Positions 1 to 7,999 of a DNA stretch of 64,000 nucleotides are shown piece by piece. The number at the start of each line of letters is the position of its first letter. Position 1 is the stretch's first letter. Position numbers and translations under genes: made by a program. Under the pieces are notes generated by a model, which saw only the letters and a program-made list of their open reading frames with translations, made no database searches and was not told the DNA's origin. This DNA is from CAVVFX01 sp963747535 (GTDB lineage Bacteria; Acidobacteriota; Terriglobia; Bryobacterales; Bryobacteraceae): NCBI GenBank assembly GCA_963747535.1, contig CAVVFX010000017.1, positions 1,054,001 through 1,118,000 on the forward strand, given 5' to 3'.

Positions 1-350
1 AGACAAGCCAGCGCTGTAGCGCCATAGCTGCCGACCGCGTGATCGCGCATGATACGCAGGACGTCTTCACGACTCCTGCCTCCGCCGAATCCGTCGGCTG
101 CATCAGCCAGGCCATCGTAGTGCAGGGCACCGGTCGCGGCGGCGTCGAGAATCACCAGCAGCACGGCAACCACTACCAGAGGCAGGTGACCTCTCAGGAG
201 AGCCGCGGCCAGGCTATAGATCGCCCCCAGCAGAATGCCGACCAGCGGAAACCAGCCGGCAGAGTGCGCCACATCCGACGCGTCGAAAGCGACGATCCTG
301 CCCACGGGAAGCCTCGTCAGGAAGCCGATCGCCGCGAGCAGCGATTTCAC
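1..350 (-). CDS. cobS: Adenosylcobinamide-GDP ribazoletransferase, 5' part (window edge)
   Basis: This is the last step of the nucleotide-loop pathway: it joins adenosylcobinamide-GDP to alpha-ribazole (phosphate) in the inner membrane. I translated from the GTG at 350, whose GTGA overlaps the cobT stop. The protein begins MKSLLAAIGFLTRLPVGR, then has hydrophobic segments and the family motif HYDGLADAADGFGGG followed by IMRDHAVGSYG, which fits the CobS Asp-rich site. About 116 codons are visible and the 3' end lies beyond base 1. It is the most distal visible gene of the riboswitch-led B12 operon. The family call is firm; the GTG start is inferred from the overlap and the N-terminal match. 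Confidence 0.9.
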   Translation of the reverse strand, partial: MKSLLAAIGFLTRLPVGRIVAFDASDVAHSAGWFPLVGILLGAIYSLAAALLRGHLPLVVVAVLLVILDAAATGALHYDGLADAADGFGGGRSREDVLRIMRDHAVGSYGATALAC

Positions 351-1399
351 TTGTTGGAGACTCCCGCCGACGCGAATGTCGCCATCTGCGTGAACGCCGC
401 AATGGCCCCCTGGATCAACTTCATCGCCAGTGCCGCGCCGGTTCCTTCCCCGAGCCGCATCCCCAGATCGAGCATTGGCTCAGGCTGGAACATCGCGAGC
501 AGATGCGCGTGCCCGGGTTCGGCGGAGCGATGCGAAGCCAACACATAGCCGGACGTAGCCGGGCAGAGGTGGACAGCCAGAGCCGCACCGGCGGTCGCGA
601 TAAAGCCGTCCGTGACCACGGGTACTCGCCGCGCCGCAGCCCCGAGGCAGAAGCCGCACATCGCCGCGATCTCGAGTCCGCCAACACAGCGCAGAATCCC
701 CAGCGCATCTCCCAGACTCGTGGCGTGCAGAGCCAGGGCGCGCCGCACGGCGGACCGCTTTCGCTCGAGACATGCATCATCGGCGCCTGCGCCGCATCCT
801 ACGACAGCCTCCACGGCCTGGCCCGTCAACGCGGCAGCAATAGCGCTGGCAGACGTTGTGTTCCCAATGCCCATCTCCCCAAAGCCCAGAAGATCGCAAC
901 CGGCCATCACGGAATCGCACGCGAGCTCAATGCCCGTCTCCAGCGCAGACGTCATCTCCGCCTCGGTCATGGCTGGCTCCTTACAGAAATTGCGAGTGCC
1001 CGAAGCCACGCGCCGGCTGATCAGTTCACTCGAACGCGGAAGGGCCGTCGCGACACCGACATCGACCACTTTCAACTCGATTCCTCCCGAACGCGCCAGT
1101 GCGTTGATGCCGGCGCCCCCGCGCAGGAAGTTCAAGACCATCTGCGCCGTCACCTCCTGAGGATAAGGACTGACGCCTTCCGCGCACACGCCGTGATCCG
1201 CGGCGAACAGCACGATGCGCGGATGGCCGGCGGTCGGCGCAAAGCTTTCCCGGATGGCGGCGCACCGGTTGGCAATCTCCTCCAGACGCCCCAGGCTCCC
1301 TGGAGGCTTCGTCAATTCCAGTTGACGTTCTCGTGCCGAATCCATCCAGCGTGAATCGATTGGGCGAATTTCTTTTAGAGTCGTTTCTAGTAACTTCAT
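347..1399 (-). CDS. cobT: Nicotinate-nucleotide--dimethylbenzimidazole phosphoribosyltransferase
   Basis: CobT makes alpha-ribazole-5'-phosphate from nicotinate mononucleotide and 5,6-dimethylbenzimidazole (DMB), the lower ligand made here by BluB. The 350-aa product has the family length. Visible marks are KPPGSLGRLE (31-40), the ADHGVCAEGVSPYP segment, GFGEMGIGNTTSAS, and the C-terminal GEGTGA whose Glu (about 318) matches the family's catalytic glutamate. I chose the ATG at 1399 because it overlaps the upstream gene's stop by 4 bases; an upstream in-frame ATG at 1441 would add 14 residues inside that gene. It overlaps cobS by 4 bases, suggesting translational coupling. Confidence 0.96.
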   Translation of the reverse strand: MKLLETTLKEIRPIDSRWMDSARERQLELTKPPGSLGRLEEIANRCAAIRESFAPTAGHPRIVLFAADHGVCAEGVSPYPQEVTAQMVLNFLRGGAGINALARSGGIELKVVDVGVATALPRSSELISRRVASGTRNFCKEPAMTEAEMTSALETGIELACDSVMAGCDLLGFGEMGIGNTTSASAIAAALTGQAVEAVVGCGAGADDACLERKRSAVRRALALHATSLGDALGILRCVGGLEIAAMCGFCLGAAARRVPVVTDGFIATAGAALAVHLCPATSGYVLASHRSAEPGHAHLLAMFQPEPMLDLGMRLGEGTGAALAMKLIQGAIAAFTQMATFASAGVSNK

Positions 1400-2475
1400 G
1401 GCAATCTCAATTCGTCGGCGAGAGCCTGGCTCAGGCGGCAATTCTCTTCACTGGAGCGCACAGCCACGCGCACATAGCGTCCCGGCGCGAGCCCTTCGTA
1501 GGAATCGCAGTTCCGGATCAGGATTCGCTTCGTTCGCATCAGGCGTCGACGCAACTCCGAAGCCGTACGCATGTTCGCTCGTAATTCAAGGAGCAGATAG
1601 TTCGCCGCGGATGGGAATACGAAGAGGCCCAGGGCGCTCAAGCTTTCCGTCAAACGCGCCCGTTCGAGAGCGTTTTCACGCAGGGTCGTCTCGGCAAATT
1701 CGCGGTCCAAAACCGCTTCGGCCAGTGCGTCGATCGCCAGTTGGGTGACCGACCAGGTCGGCAGCCAAGCTTGAATCCGCTGGATAGTCTCCGGATGAGC
1801 GACGGCATAGCCAACTCTCAGCGCGGGGCATCCGTAGAACTTCGTCAGTGATCGGACCACAATGAATCCGGGCCGCGTGGCAGCTTCACAGACGAGGCTG
1901 GCGTGAGGAGCGTAGTCGATGAACGCCTCATCGAGCAACATCGCCGCACCCGCATCGAGGACGCGGCGGACTTCGTGCGCGTCCAGCATGGCGCCGGATG
2001 GGTTGTGCGGATTGTTCAACAGCACGACGCCGGGCTGCTCCAATTGGATGCGCCGGCAAAGACGATCCACGGGCAGCCGGAACAATTCCGCACGCTCGAG
2101 CGCAAACGGCACGAACTCAATCTGCTGCTGCTCGCAGACACGCCGATATTCGCTGAAAGCCGGAACGGGAATCAGCGCCTGTCGAGGCCGAAGGCACTGC
2201 AGAATGGGAGCCAGCAGAGCCTCCGCTCCAGGCCCCACGACAATCGCGTCCGCCGGCACGGCAAGGCGTTCACTGAGAGCCAGACGCAGACGCCGCGCGG
2301 AGGGATCTGGATAAGACCCCAGCAAAACCGGATCGGACGCATCCCGCACCAGCCGCTCCCGTGCCCTGGGCGGCAGCCCGCGCGGATTGATGTTGGCGCT
2401 GAAGTCCAGGAACTCCGAGGCTGGAATTCCCAACTCCTCACCGGCCTGCCAAACATCGCCGCCGTGTACGATCAC
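1396..2475 (-). CDS. cobD: Threonine-phosphate decarboxylase (PLP, histidinol-phosphate aminotransferase-like)
   Basis: CobD decarboxylates L-threonine-O-3-phosphate to (R)-1-amino-2-propanol phosphate, the linker that CbiB attaches to cobyric acid. The 359-aa fold-type-I PLP enzyme shows FSANINPRG near the N-terminus, NNPHNPSG (154-161), DEAF (182-185) and SLTKFYGCPALRVGY, where Lys212 should form the Schiff base. By sequence alone it resembles HisC; its position between cobT and cbiB, with 4-base overlaps on both sides, decides for CobD. The ATG at 2475 lies in the ATGA overlap with cbiB. Confidence 0.93.
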   Translation of the reverse strand: MIVHGGDVWQAGEELGIPASEFLDFSANINPRGLPPRARERLVRDASDPVLLGSYPDPSARRLRLALSERLAVPADAIVVGPGAEALLAPILQCLRPRQALIPVPAFSEYRRVCEQQQIEFVPFALERAELFRLPVDRLCRRIQLEQPGVVLLNNPHNPSGAMLDAHEVRRVLDAGAAMLLDEAFIDYAPHASLVCEAATRPGFIVVRSLTKFYGCPALRVGYAVAHPETIQRIQAWLPTWSVTQLAIDALAEAVLDREFAETTLRENALERARLTESLSALGLFVFPSAANYLLLELRANMRTASELRRRLMRTKRILIRNCDSYEGLAPGRYVRVAVRSSEENCRLSQALADELRLP

Positions 2476-3395
2476 TTGCGCCGCCTTCCGACAACCATCA
2501 ACAGCGCCGCGCCGAACGCCAGGCCCGACACCATCGCGACCAGCGATAATGCCGCTTTCGCATCGCGCACGGATGGAGCCCGGCCTTCAGCATGGAGCAG
2601 AGGCGCCTGGTGGGCCTGGCCGTCATAAGAACTCGCGCCGCCGAGCCGTACCCCTAGCGCTCCTGCCATGGCGGCCTCGCTCTGTCCCGCGTTCGGACTC
2701 GCATGCCTGTTTCCATCGCGCAGCCAGATCTGCCGCGCACGGCCGCCATCCGATCCCAGAAGCTTCGCGGCGGCCACCATGCCCAAGGCCGTCAGGCGCG
2801 CCGGAATAAAGTTCGCTGCATCGTCCAGCCGTGCGGCGACCCGTCCGAAATAGCGATAGGGAGGCTCCCGATGCCCGATCATGGAATCGAGCGTATTGAC
2901 GGCCTTGTAAGCCATGGCGCAGGAAACACCTCCAGCCGCCAGCCAAAACAGAGGAGCCACAATGCCGTCGCAGGCGCTCTCGGCCAGCGTCTCTATGACG
3001 GCCCGGCAGATTTCGGCTTCATCCAGAAACCCGGTATCGCGGCCTACAATGCGCTTAAGCCGCGTCTGCGCCAAATCGAGATCATCTGCTTCGAGCGCAC
3101 GGATCACAGCGCGCGCTTCGTCCAGCAAAGAGCGCGTCGCCAGAGCCGTCCACGCGAGCAGCACCTGCCACATGGCATTCTTCGGACGTCCCAAAGCCCA
3201 ACCGATCGAAACCACGGAACCAGTGAGCGCCGCGCCTGCCAGCAGTTCGCTTCCGGGCCCGCTGCAGAGCGGCCGCAGGCAACCCTCGCCCACGCGCGTT
3301 AGGTAACCAAACCCTCGGACGGGATGCGGGAACCATTCCGGGTCACCCGCCAGAAGGTCTAACCCGTAAGCGAGAGCGAATCGAGGCGCGGTCAT
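2472..3395 (-). CDS. cbiB: Adenosylcobinamide-phosphate synthase, membrane protein
   Basis: CbiB joins adenosylcobyric acid to aminopropanol phosphate (or aminopropanol). The product is about 307 aa and hydrophobic. It starts MTAPRFALAYGLDLLAGDP with the family signature GDPEWFPHPVRGFG, and has the conserved ESACDGIVAPLFW, AYKAVNTLDSMIGH, YFGRVAARLDD and RDGNRHASPNAGQSEAAMAGAL blocks. I chose the ATG at 3395 because its ATGA overlaps the cobQ stop; a longer in-frame reading to 3521 would extend about 42 residues into cobQ and carries no family sequence. It ends in another 4-base overlap with cobD. Confidence 0.95.
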   Translation of the reverse strand: MTAPRFALAYGLDLLAGDPEWFPHPVRGFGYLTRVGEGCLRPLCSGPGSELLAGAALTGSVVSIGWALGRPKNAMWQVLLAWTALATRSLLDEARAVIRALEADDLDLAQTRLKRIVGRDTGFLDEAEICRAVIETLAESACDGIVAPLFWLAAGGVSCAMAYKAVNTLDSMIGHREPPYRYFGRVAARLDDAANFIPARLTALGMVAAAKLLGSDGGRARQIWLRDGNRHASPNAGQSEAAMAGALGVRLGGASSYDGQAHQAPLLHAEGRAPSVRDAKAALSLVAMVSGLAFGAALLMVVGRRRK

Positions 3396-4939
3396 AGGTT
3401 GGCCCATTCGCGAATCAGGTTCATGTCGAGCGATTGCCGCAGATGGCCGGCCCAGCGGTCGATACGCGCCTGCCGTTCGGCCGTGACGCATACGTGGCTC
3501 CGCGCTGGCGAAAGCCCGCATCCCTCCCGAGCGAAGTCCAAGAAGCTGTGGCGGAAAGCATCGTCATCGAAGATCCCGTGAACGTAAGTTCCCCAAACTT
3601 TCCCCGAGGAAGAACCCCAGGAAGAACCCCAGGAAGAAATCGCCCCGTCCAAAATTGCTTGTGACTCCCCTTCGCGCAGGATCTCCGCAAAGGTTTCTAC
3701 GCCGCCCTCGTAAAGCGTCTCCCCCATGTGAATCTCGTACCCGCTGAAGGCAGGCGCGTCCCACAAGCGGGTTCGACCAGACACACGCCGCACCGTCTTC
3801 TCGCCGCGCAGGACGGTGCGCACACGGAGCCTGCCCAGGCCGTTCATGGTGCGACGAACTCCGCCGCTCTCCACTCCCGCCGGGTCCTCGATCGAGAGGC
3901 CGAGCATCTGAAATCCACCACAAATGCCGATCGTCATTCCGGACCGCGTCGCGAAAAAGTCGGCCAATCCCCGCTCGCGAAGCCACAGCAGATCGTCGAT
4001 CGTCTGCTTGCTGCCGGGAACGATGAGCACATCGGCGAGACCCGCCTGAGCCGAGTCGTCCACAAACGCAAGTGAGACGGAAGGTTCCGCGGCGAGCGCG
4101 TCAAAGTCCGTGAAGTTCGCCATAAACGGCAGCGCCACCACCCCGACTCGCAGCGGACGCTCTGGCGAATCCCCTGTAGCCTGCCAGGCGCGATCGACAG
4201 TCCGGCAATCCTCCATCGCTACGCTATCTTCTTCTTCGAGCCCCAGGTCGTGCAGAAATGGGACCACTCCGGCGCATGGAATCCCCAGCCGCTGTTCCAT
4301 CATCTCCACGCCTGGACGCAACAGTTCGACGTCACCGCGGAACTTGTTAATCACGAACCCCCGGATCCTCGCGCGGTCTTCAGGCTCGAGCAATTCTATT
4401 GTGCCCAGCAGCGCCGCGAAAACACCTCCGCGATCGATATCCCCTACCAGCAGACACGCTGCATCCGCGGCGTGCGCCATCCGCATATTGACGATGTCAT
4501 GCTTGCGGAGATTGATCTCCGCGGGAGAGCCTGCGCCTTCGAGCAGGATCAGGTCATGGCGCGCAGCCAATGTACGATAGCTTTCGAGCACGGCCGGAAA
4601 CAGGTCCTCGACGCGTCGCTGATGGTAGTCTGACGCCGTCACCTGTCCCCACACACGGCCGAGAAGAACGATCTGCGCCCCGGTATCCGACGAAGGCTTG
4701 ATGAGCACGGGATTCATCTCGGCGCAAGCCGTCACGCGGCAAGCTTCGGCCTGCAATGCCTGCGCCCGGCCGATCTCGCGGCCATCGGGAGTCGCCGCCG
4801 AGTTCAAGGACATGTTCTGCGCTTTGAACGGCGCGACGCGTATTCCCTCGTCCGAGAAAATCCGTCCCAGGCCGGCAGTCAGCAGCGACTTGCCGACATG
4901 CGACGCCGTGCCCAGAATCATAAGCGCGCGCCCGCTCAT
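3392..4939 (-). CDS. cobQ: Cobyric acid synthase (glutamine-hydrolysing)
   Basis: CobQ amidates four side chains of adenosylcobyrinic a,c-diamide using glutamine and ATP. The 515-aa product has the N-terminal ATP-binding domain (GTASHVGKSLLTAGL, then PFKAQNMSLNSAAT) and a C-terminal class I-like glutaminase domain with GICGGFQMLG (Cys about 340) and YVHGIFD (His about 454). I prefer the ATG at 4939: an in-frame TTG at 4966 would add residues encoded wholly by a dispersed repeat. A 12-base unit repeats about three times near 3605-3642 and gives a short SSWGSSWGSSSG insert just before the glutaminase His, an oddity probably in a surface loop. Confidence 0.95.
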   Translation of the reverse strand: MSGRALMILGTASHVGKSLLTAGLGRIFSDEGIRVAPFKAQNMSLNSAATPDGREIGRAQALQAEACRVTACAEMNPVLIKPSSDTGAQIVLLGRVWGQVTASDYHQRRVEDLFPAVLESYRTLAARHDLILLEGAGSPAEINLRKHDIVNMRMAHAADAACLLVGDIDRGGVFAALLGTIELLEPEDRARIRGFVINKFRGDVELLRPGVEMMEQRLGIPCAGVVPFLHDLGLEEEDSVAMEDCRTVDRAWQATGDSPERPLRVGVVALPFMANFTDFDALAAEPSVSLAFVDDSAQAGLADVLIVPGSKQTIDDLLWLRERGLADFFATRSGMTIGICGGFQMLGLSIEDPAGVESGGVRRTMNGLGRLRVRTVLRGEKTVRRVSGRTRLWDAPAFSGYEIHMGETLYEGGVETFAEILREGESQAILDGAISSWGSSWGSSSGKVWGTYVHGIFDDDAFRHSFLDFAREGCGLSPARSHVCVTAERQARIDRWAGHLRQSLDMNLIREWANL

Positions 4940-4941
4940 AT

Positions 4942-4983
4942 GTGGGGCGGACGCCCTCGTCCGCAAGCGACCCCCAGGTCGCC
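4942..4983. repeat. Dispersed palindromic repeat, family B (copy 1)
   Basis: The element starts GTGGGGCGGACGCC, with GGCGGACG / CGTCCGC arms, and continues GCAAGCGACCCCC and GGTCGCC. A near-identical copy lies at 20512-20553. Here it fills the bluB-cobQ gap and reaches to within two bases of the preferred cobQ ATG, so it forms the cobQ leader. Confidence 0.8.
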
Positions 4984-4987
4984 TCCC

Positions 4988-5662
4988 TCACACCCTCTCA
5001 TGCACGCCCCATCGATCAAAATGAGTAACGCTCGAGAGACTACTCCGCGTCTCCCACCCCTTCTCTTCAAGATCCGGTTGCGTCCGGAATTCCGACACAT
5101 ATCCGACACACAAGTACGCGACCAGCGTCAGCCCCGGCGGGATACCCAGTGTCGCCTTCAGTTGTTCGAGATCCAGAATACTCACCCAGCCGACACCCAA
5201 CGACTCAGCCCGCGCCGCGAGCCAAAGATTCTGCACCGCGCAAACCGCTGAGTAAAGCGCGGTCGCCGGATCGGTCTGACGTCCCAAGCCACTACCCTTG
5301 GCGCGATCGAGATCGCAAGTGACGCATACATTGACCGGCGCCTCGATGATGCCCGCCAGCTTCAGACTGTGGTAGAGCTTCCTTTGCTCGCCCTGATAAC
5401 CTTCGGCCGCGCGGCTTCTGGCGCACTCGAAATTCCGGTACACAGCCTCACGCACGGCAGCATCCCGAATCACCAGGAAATCCCAGGGCTGCATGAAGCC
5501 GACCGACGGCGCATGGTGCGCCGCATCGAGAATCCGGCCGAGCACATCGTCGGGTACCGGGTTGGGTAGAAATTGCGAGCGGACATCGCGGCGTTCGTAG
5601 ATCGCGCGATAAACGCCGCGGCGCTCTTCGTCGGAGAAGCGGTCATTTCCCCGCATAGCCAC
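4988..5662 (-). CDS. bluB: 5,6-dimethylbenzimidazole synthase
   Basis: BluB is a nitroreductase-fold enzyme that fragments FMNH2 with oxygen to DMB, the lower ligand of cobalamin. The 224-aa product has RRDVRSQFLPNPVPDDVL near the N-terminus, APSVGFMQPWDFLVI (the BluB-type flavin and substrate region), and a C-terminal VGWVSILDLEQLKATLGIP block that separates BluB from generic nitroreductases. It lies 3 bases after the adenosyltransferase stop. A second ATG two codons in (5656) is also possible. Its presence with cobT implies that the cell makes true DMB-cobalamin aerobically. Confidence 0.93.
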   Translation of the reverse strand: MAMRGNDRFSDEERRGVYRAIYERRDVRSQFLPNPVPDDVLGRILDAAHHAPSVGFMQPWDFLVIRDAAVREAVYRNFECARSRAAEGYQGEQRKLYHSLKLAGIIEAPVNVCVTCDLDRAKGSGLGRQTDPATALYSAVCAVQNLWLAARAESLGVGWVSILDLEQLKATLGIPPGLTLVAYLCVGYVSEFRTQPDLEEKGWETRSSLSSVTHFDRWGVHERV

Positions 5663-5665
5663 TCC

Positions 5666-6241
5666 TCACCACGCTCGCGACCAGCGCGGTCCCGCCTTGT
5701 CTTCGGTACGTAAAGTGGAATCGACTCCCCGCCGCGCTTCCACCAGTCTTCCGAAGAGCCAGAGCAGATCGGAGAGCCGGTTGAGATAAGCCAGAATGGA
5801 CGGGTTCTGAATCACTCCGGACTCCATCAAGCCGGTTGCCAGGCGCTCCGCCCTGCGGCACACCGTCCGCGCCACATCGAGTGCCGCCGCGTCGGGAGCG
5901 CCTCCTGGCAGCGACCAGTCGGCGAGAATGCCCGGCTCTGCTTCGATCCGATGGACCTCGGCCTCCAAAGCATCCACCATGGCCGAGGTGATCTCCGGCG
6001 GAGTCTTCTTGGATTCCGGCGGCGTAGCCAGCGCCGACCCGACCTTATAGAGTTCGCGCTGAATCTTCTCCACACGCTCACGTACCTCGGCGTCCTGGCA
6101 AATGGAGCGTGCGAAACCCATCTGCGAAATCAACTCGTCAATCGTGCCATAACATTCGACGCGCGGATGCGTCTTGGATACGCGGATTCCGCCGGCGAGA
6201 CCCGTCTGGCCGCCGTCACCGCGCTTGGTAGCAATGCTCAT
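5666..6241 (-). CDS. Cob(I)alamin/cobinamide adenosyltransferase, PduO type
   Basis: This enzyme transfers the adenosyl group of ATP to cob(I)alamin or corrinoid precursors. The 191-aa product begins MSIATKRGDGGQTGLAGG, the PduO ATP-binding N-terminus, then has YGTIDELISQMGFAR and, near the C-terminus, RTVCRRAERL and LNRLSDLLWLFGRL. I set the start at the ATG at 6241 because AAGGAG lies just upstream and the family N-terminus begins here; a reading open to 6331 overlaps the kinase gene without family similarity. The first 26 bases overlap the upstream gene. It is not the CobA/CobO P-loop family, so I give no symbol. Confidence 0.94.
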   Translation of the reverse strand: MSIATKRGDGGQTGLAGGIRVSKTHPRVECYGTIDELISQMGFARSICQDAEVRERVEKIQRELYKVGSALATPPESKKTPPEITSAMVDALEAEVHRIEAEPGILADWSLPGGAPDAAALDVARTVCRRAERLATGLMESGVIQNPSILAYLNRLSDLLWLFGRLVEARRGVDSTLRTEDKAGPRWSRAW

Positions 6242-6773
6242 CGGATAACTGCTCCTTCTTTTGAAATTGCGAGAGAATTTGTTTGAGGCCAATCCCGGCG
6301 CCCACGCCGTGTTCGAAATAAATAGCGACAAACCCTTCGTCGGGCCGCACTGGTTCGAGCGCAGCCAGCATCCGTTCCATGCGTTCTTCGCTCAAGCGCC
6401 CCGCGTCGCGTCGCGCGTTTCGCTCCCGGCAGAGCGGCTTCGGCGTGGTCATCACCACCGCGACTGCCGGACATGAAGCCTCACGCGCGATTTGCAGCCA
6501 GCGTTCGCGGTGCGCGCGCGTCCGGTTGGTGCGATCGACGATCACCGTGTGGCCGGCTTGAAGCGCGGCGCGTGCCACCGCGTCCTCTGCTTCCCGATAG
6601 ACAGGACGGTACGCATGCTCGAATCCACCCGGCGTGATCGCGTCGATCAGGCCGTCTTGCGACACATGCACCACGCCACGGCCGTTGCAGCGCGCCCATG
6701 TGGTCTTTCCGGACCCCGGAGGCCCCACTAAAACAATCAGGCAAGGAACACCGAGTGGAGGATTAGAACTCAT
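6216..6773 (-). CDS. P-loop kinase-like protein (zeta-toxin/polynucleotide-kinase fold)
   Basis: A 185-aa predicted cytosolic ATPase/kinase. A Walker A motif VGPPGSGKTT lies at residues 16-25; VSQDGLIDAITPGG and VIVDRTNRTRAHRERW follow as in small-molecule or nucleic-acid kinases; RRDAGRLSEERMERMLAALE suggests a lid. GGAG stands five bases before the ATG at 6773. It sits between btuC and the adenosyltransferase and overlaps the latter by 26 bases, so it is co-expressed with B12 genes, but I know no B12 step for this fold. It might act on a corrinoid precursor or nucleoside, or be a bystander. Substrate unknown. Confidence 0.75.
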   Translation of the reverse strand: MSSNPPLGVPCLIVLVGPPGSGKTTWARCNGRGVVHVSQDGLIDAITPGGFEHAYRPVYREAEDAVARAALQAGHTVIVDRTNRTRAHRERWLQIAREASCPAVAVVMTTPKPLCRERNARRDAGRLSEERMERMLAALEPVRPDEGFVAIYFEHGVGAGIGLKQILSQFQKKEQLSDEHCYQAR

Positions 6774-6846
6774 ACTCCGATCTCCTCGTTACCTCTCTTC
6801 GAGCCGTGTCGGTTCAACGAGCCTTGTTGCGGCGATTTGGGCTGCC

Positions 6847-6890
6847 GTGGGGCAGACCATCGTTTTTTGTGGTCTGCCCGGCTGCGCAGC
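6847..6890. repeat. Dispersed palindromic repeat, family A (copy 1)
   Basis: The core is GTGGGGCAGACC, ATCGTTTTTT, GTGGTCTGCCC, followed by GGCTGCGCAGC; the GGCAGACC/GGTCTGCC arms can pair. Other copies are at 11282, 16885, 17009 and 35867. It occupies the 218-base gap between btuC and the kinase gene, where no other gene is visible. Confidence 0.85.
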
Positions 6891-6991
6891 CGAACCCGCA
6901 CCCGCCAGGCAAATCTGCGGAGCAGTTCGAACTCGCAGCGGGACCCGCAAAGCGCGAAGGTACTGCACGAACCTGGCTTCATCATTACTCC

Positions 6992-7999
6992 TTACATTGC
7001 CGAGAACTGTTGCCGCCGGCGCAGCAGCCAGAGAAATACCGGACCGCCCAGCAAGCCGGTGATGGCCCCCACTGGAAGTTCGCTCGACGGCAGCGCGGTC
7101 CGCGCCAGCGCATCCGCCAGAATCAGGAACGCCGCGCCCAGCAGCAGCGAACCCGGCAGTACGATGCGCAGGTCTTCGCCAAACATCAACCGTACCGCAT
7201 GCGGCACAATCAGACCCACGAAACCGATCGCGCCGCCGGCGGAAACAGTCACGCCGACGATCAACGCGCACAACGCGTGCACAATGGTTTCGCATCGGCG
7301 CACATTGACGCCCAGCGTCTCGGCCGTATCTTCGTCGATGGCCAGGAGATTCAGTTGACGCGAGAACGCGAGCAGAGCCAGCCATGCCGGCGCCAGCACC
7401 AGCAGCATGCGGGCAATCGGCTCCAGCCCAACTACGTCGAGACTGCCGATCAGCCAGCGCAGGATGCGCAAAGCGCTGGCGGGGTCGGTGAGATATTGGA
7501 TCGTCAATACGCCGGCCGAAGCGATCAGGTTCACCGCGACGCCGGAGAGCAATAACGCACCGGGTAGCACCACCGCTCCTGTACGGGCAAGCGTCCTCAC
7601 CAGCGAAACTGCCAGCAGCGCGCCGGCGAACGACGCCGCGAATACCAGAGGAACGCCGGCCACTCGCGCGCTCCACCCCAGTGCAATCGCGATGCTGGCC
7701 CCCACGGCTCCGCCTCCCGACACACCAAGCGTGTAGGGATCGGCGAGCGGATTACGGAAGAGCGCCTGCAGGGCGCCCCCCGTGACGGCGAGCGATGCGC
7801 CAATCACCAGTCCCATCAGGACGCGAGGCAGGCGGAGGCGAAAGAACAGCGTGCGCGAAAAGGAATCCGAGAACAGGCTCGCGGGGTCGATGTGTTGGCT
7901 GCCCACCGCTAAGCCTACCCCAATAGACGCGATCAGGACGACCGTCAGAATCGCTAACGACGTGAAGACTCGCGTGCCGGCTGGAGTTTGTATGATCAC
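6992..7999 (-). CDS. btuC: Vitamin B12 ABC transporter permease (FecCD/BtuC family)
   Basis: Inner-membrane permease for corrinoid import. The 335-aa protein has about ten hydrophobic segments and family motifs RLPRVLMGLVIGASLAVTGG, LFRNPLADPYTLGVSGG and the coupling-helix/late region GFVGLIVPHAVRLMFG. It starts in a 4-base overlap with btuF. The family also transports iron siderophores and haem; B12 is inferred from the riboswitch and neighbours. No ATP-binding subunit (BtuD) follows; the next 218 bases hold only a repeat. Confidence 0.92.
   Translation of the reverse strand: MIIQTPAGTRVFTSLAILTVVLIASIGVGLAVGSQHIDPASLFSDSFSRTLFFRLRLPRVLMGLVIGASLAVTGGALQALFRNPLADPYTLGVSGGGAVGASIAIALGWSARVAGVPLVFAASFAGALLAVSLVRTLARTGAVVLPGALLLSGVAVNLIASAGVLTIQYLTDPASALRILRWLIGSLDVVGLEPIARMLLVLAPAWLALLAFSRQLNLLAIDEDTAETLGVNVRRCETIVHALCALIVGVTVSAGGAIGFVGLIVPHAVRLMFGEDLRIVLPGSLLLGAAFLILADALARTALPSSELPVGAITGLLGGPVFLWLLRRRQQFSAM

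Noticed and set aside
503..1354. 283-codon open frame opposite cobT
   Set aside because: Arg-rich shadow of a clear cobT gene; no motif or ribosome site.
6770..6985. Minus-strand 71-codon frame where btuD would be
   Set aside because: It reads through the family A repeat and has no Walker or LSGGQ motif.
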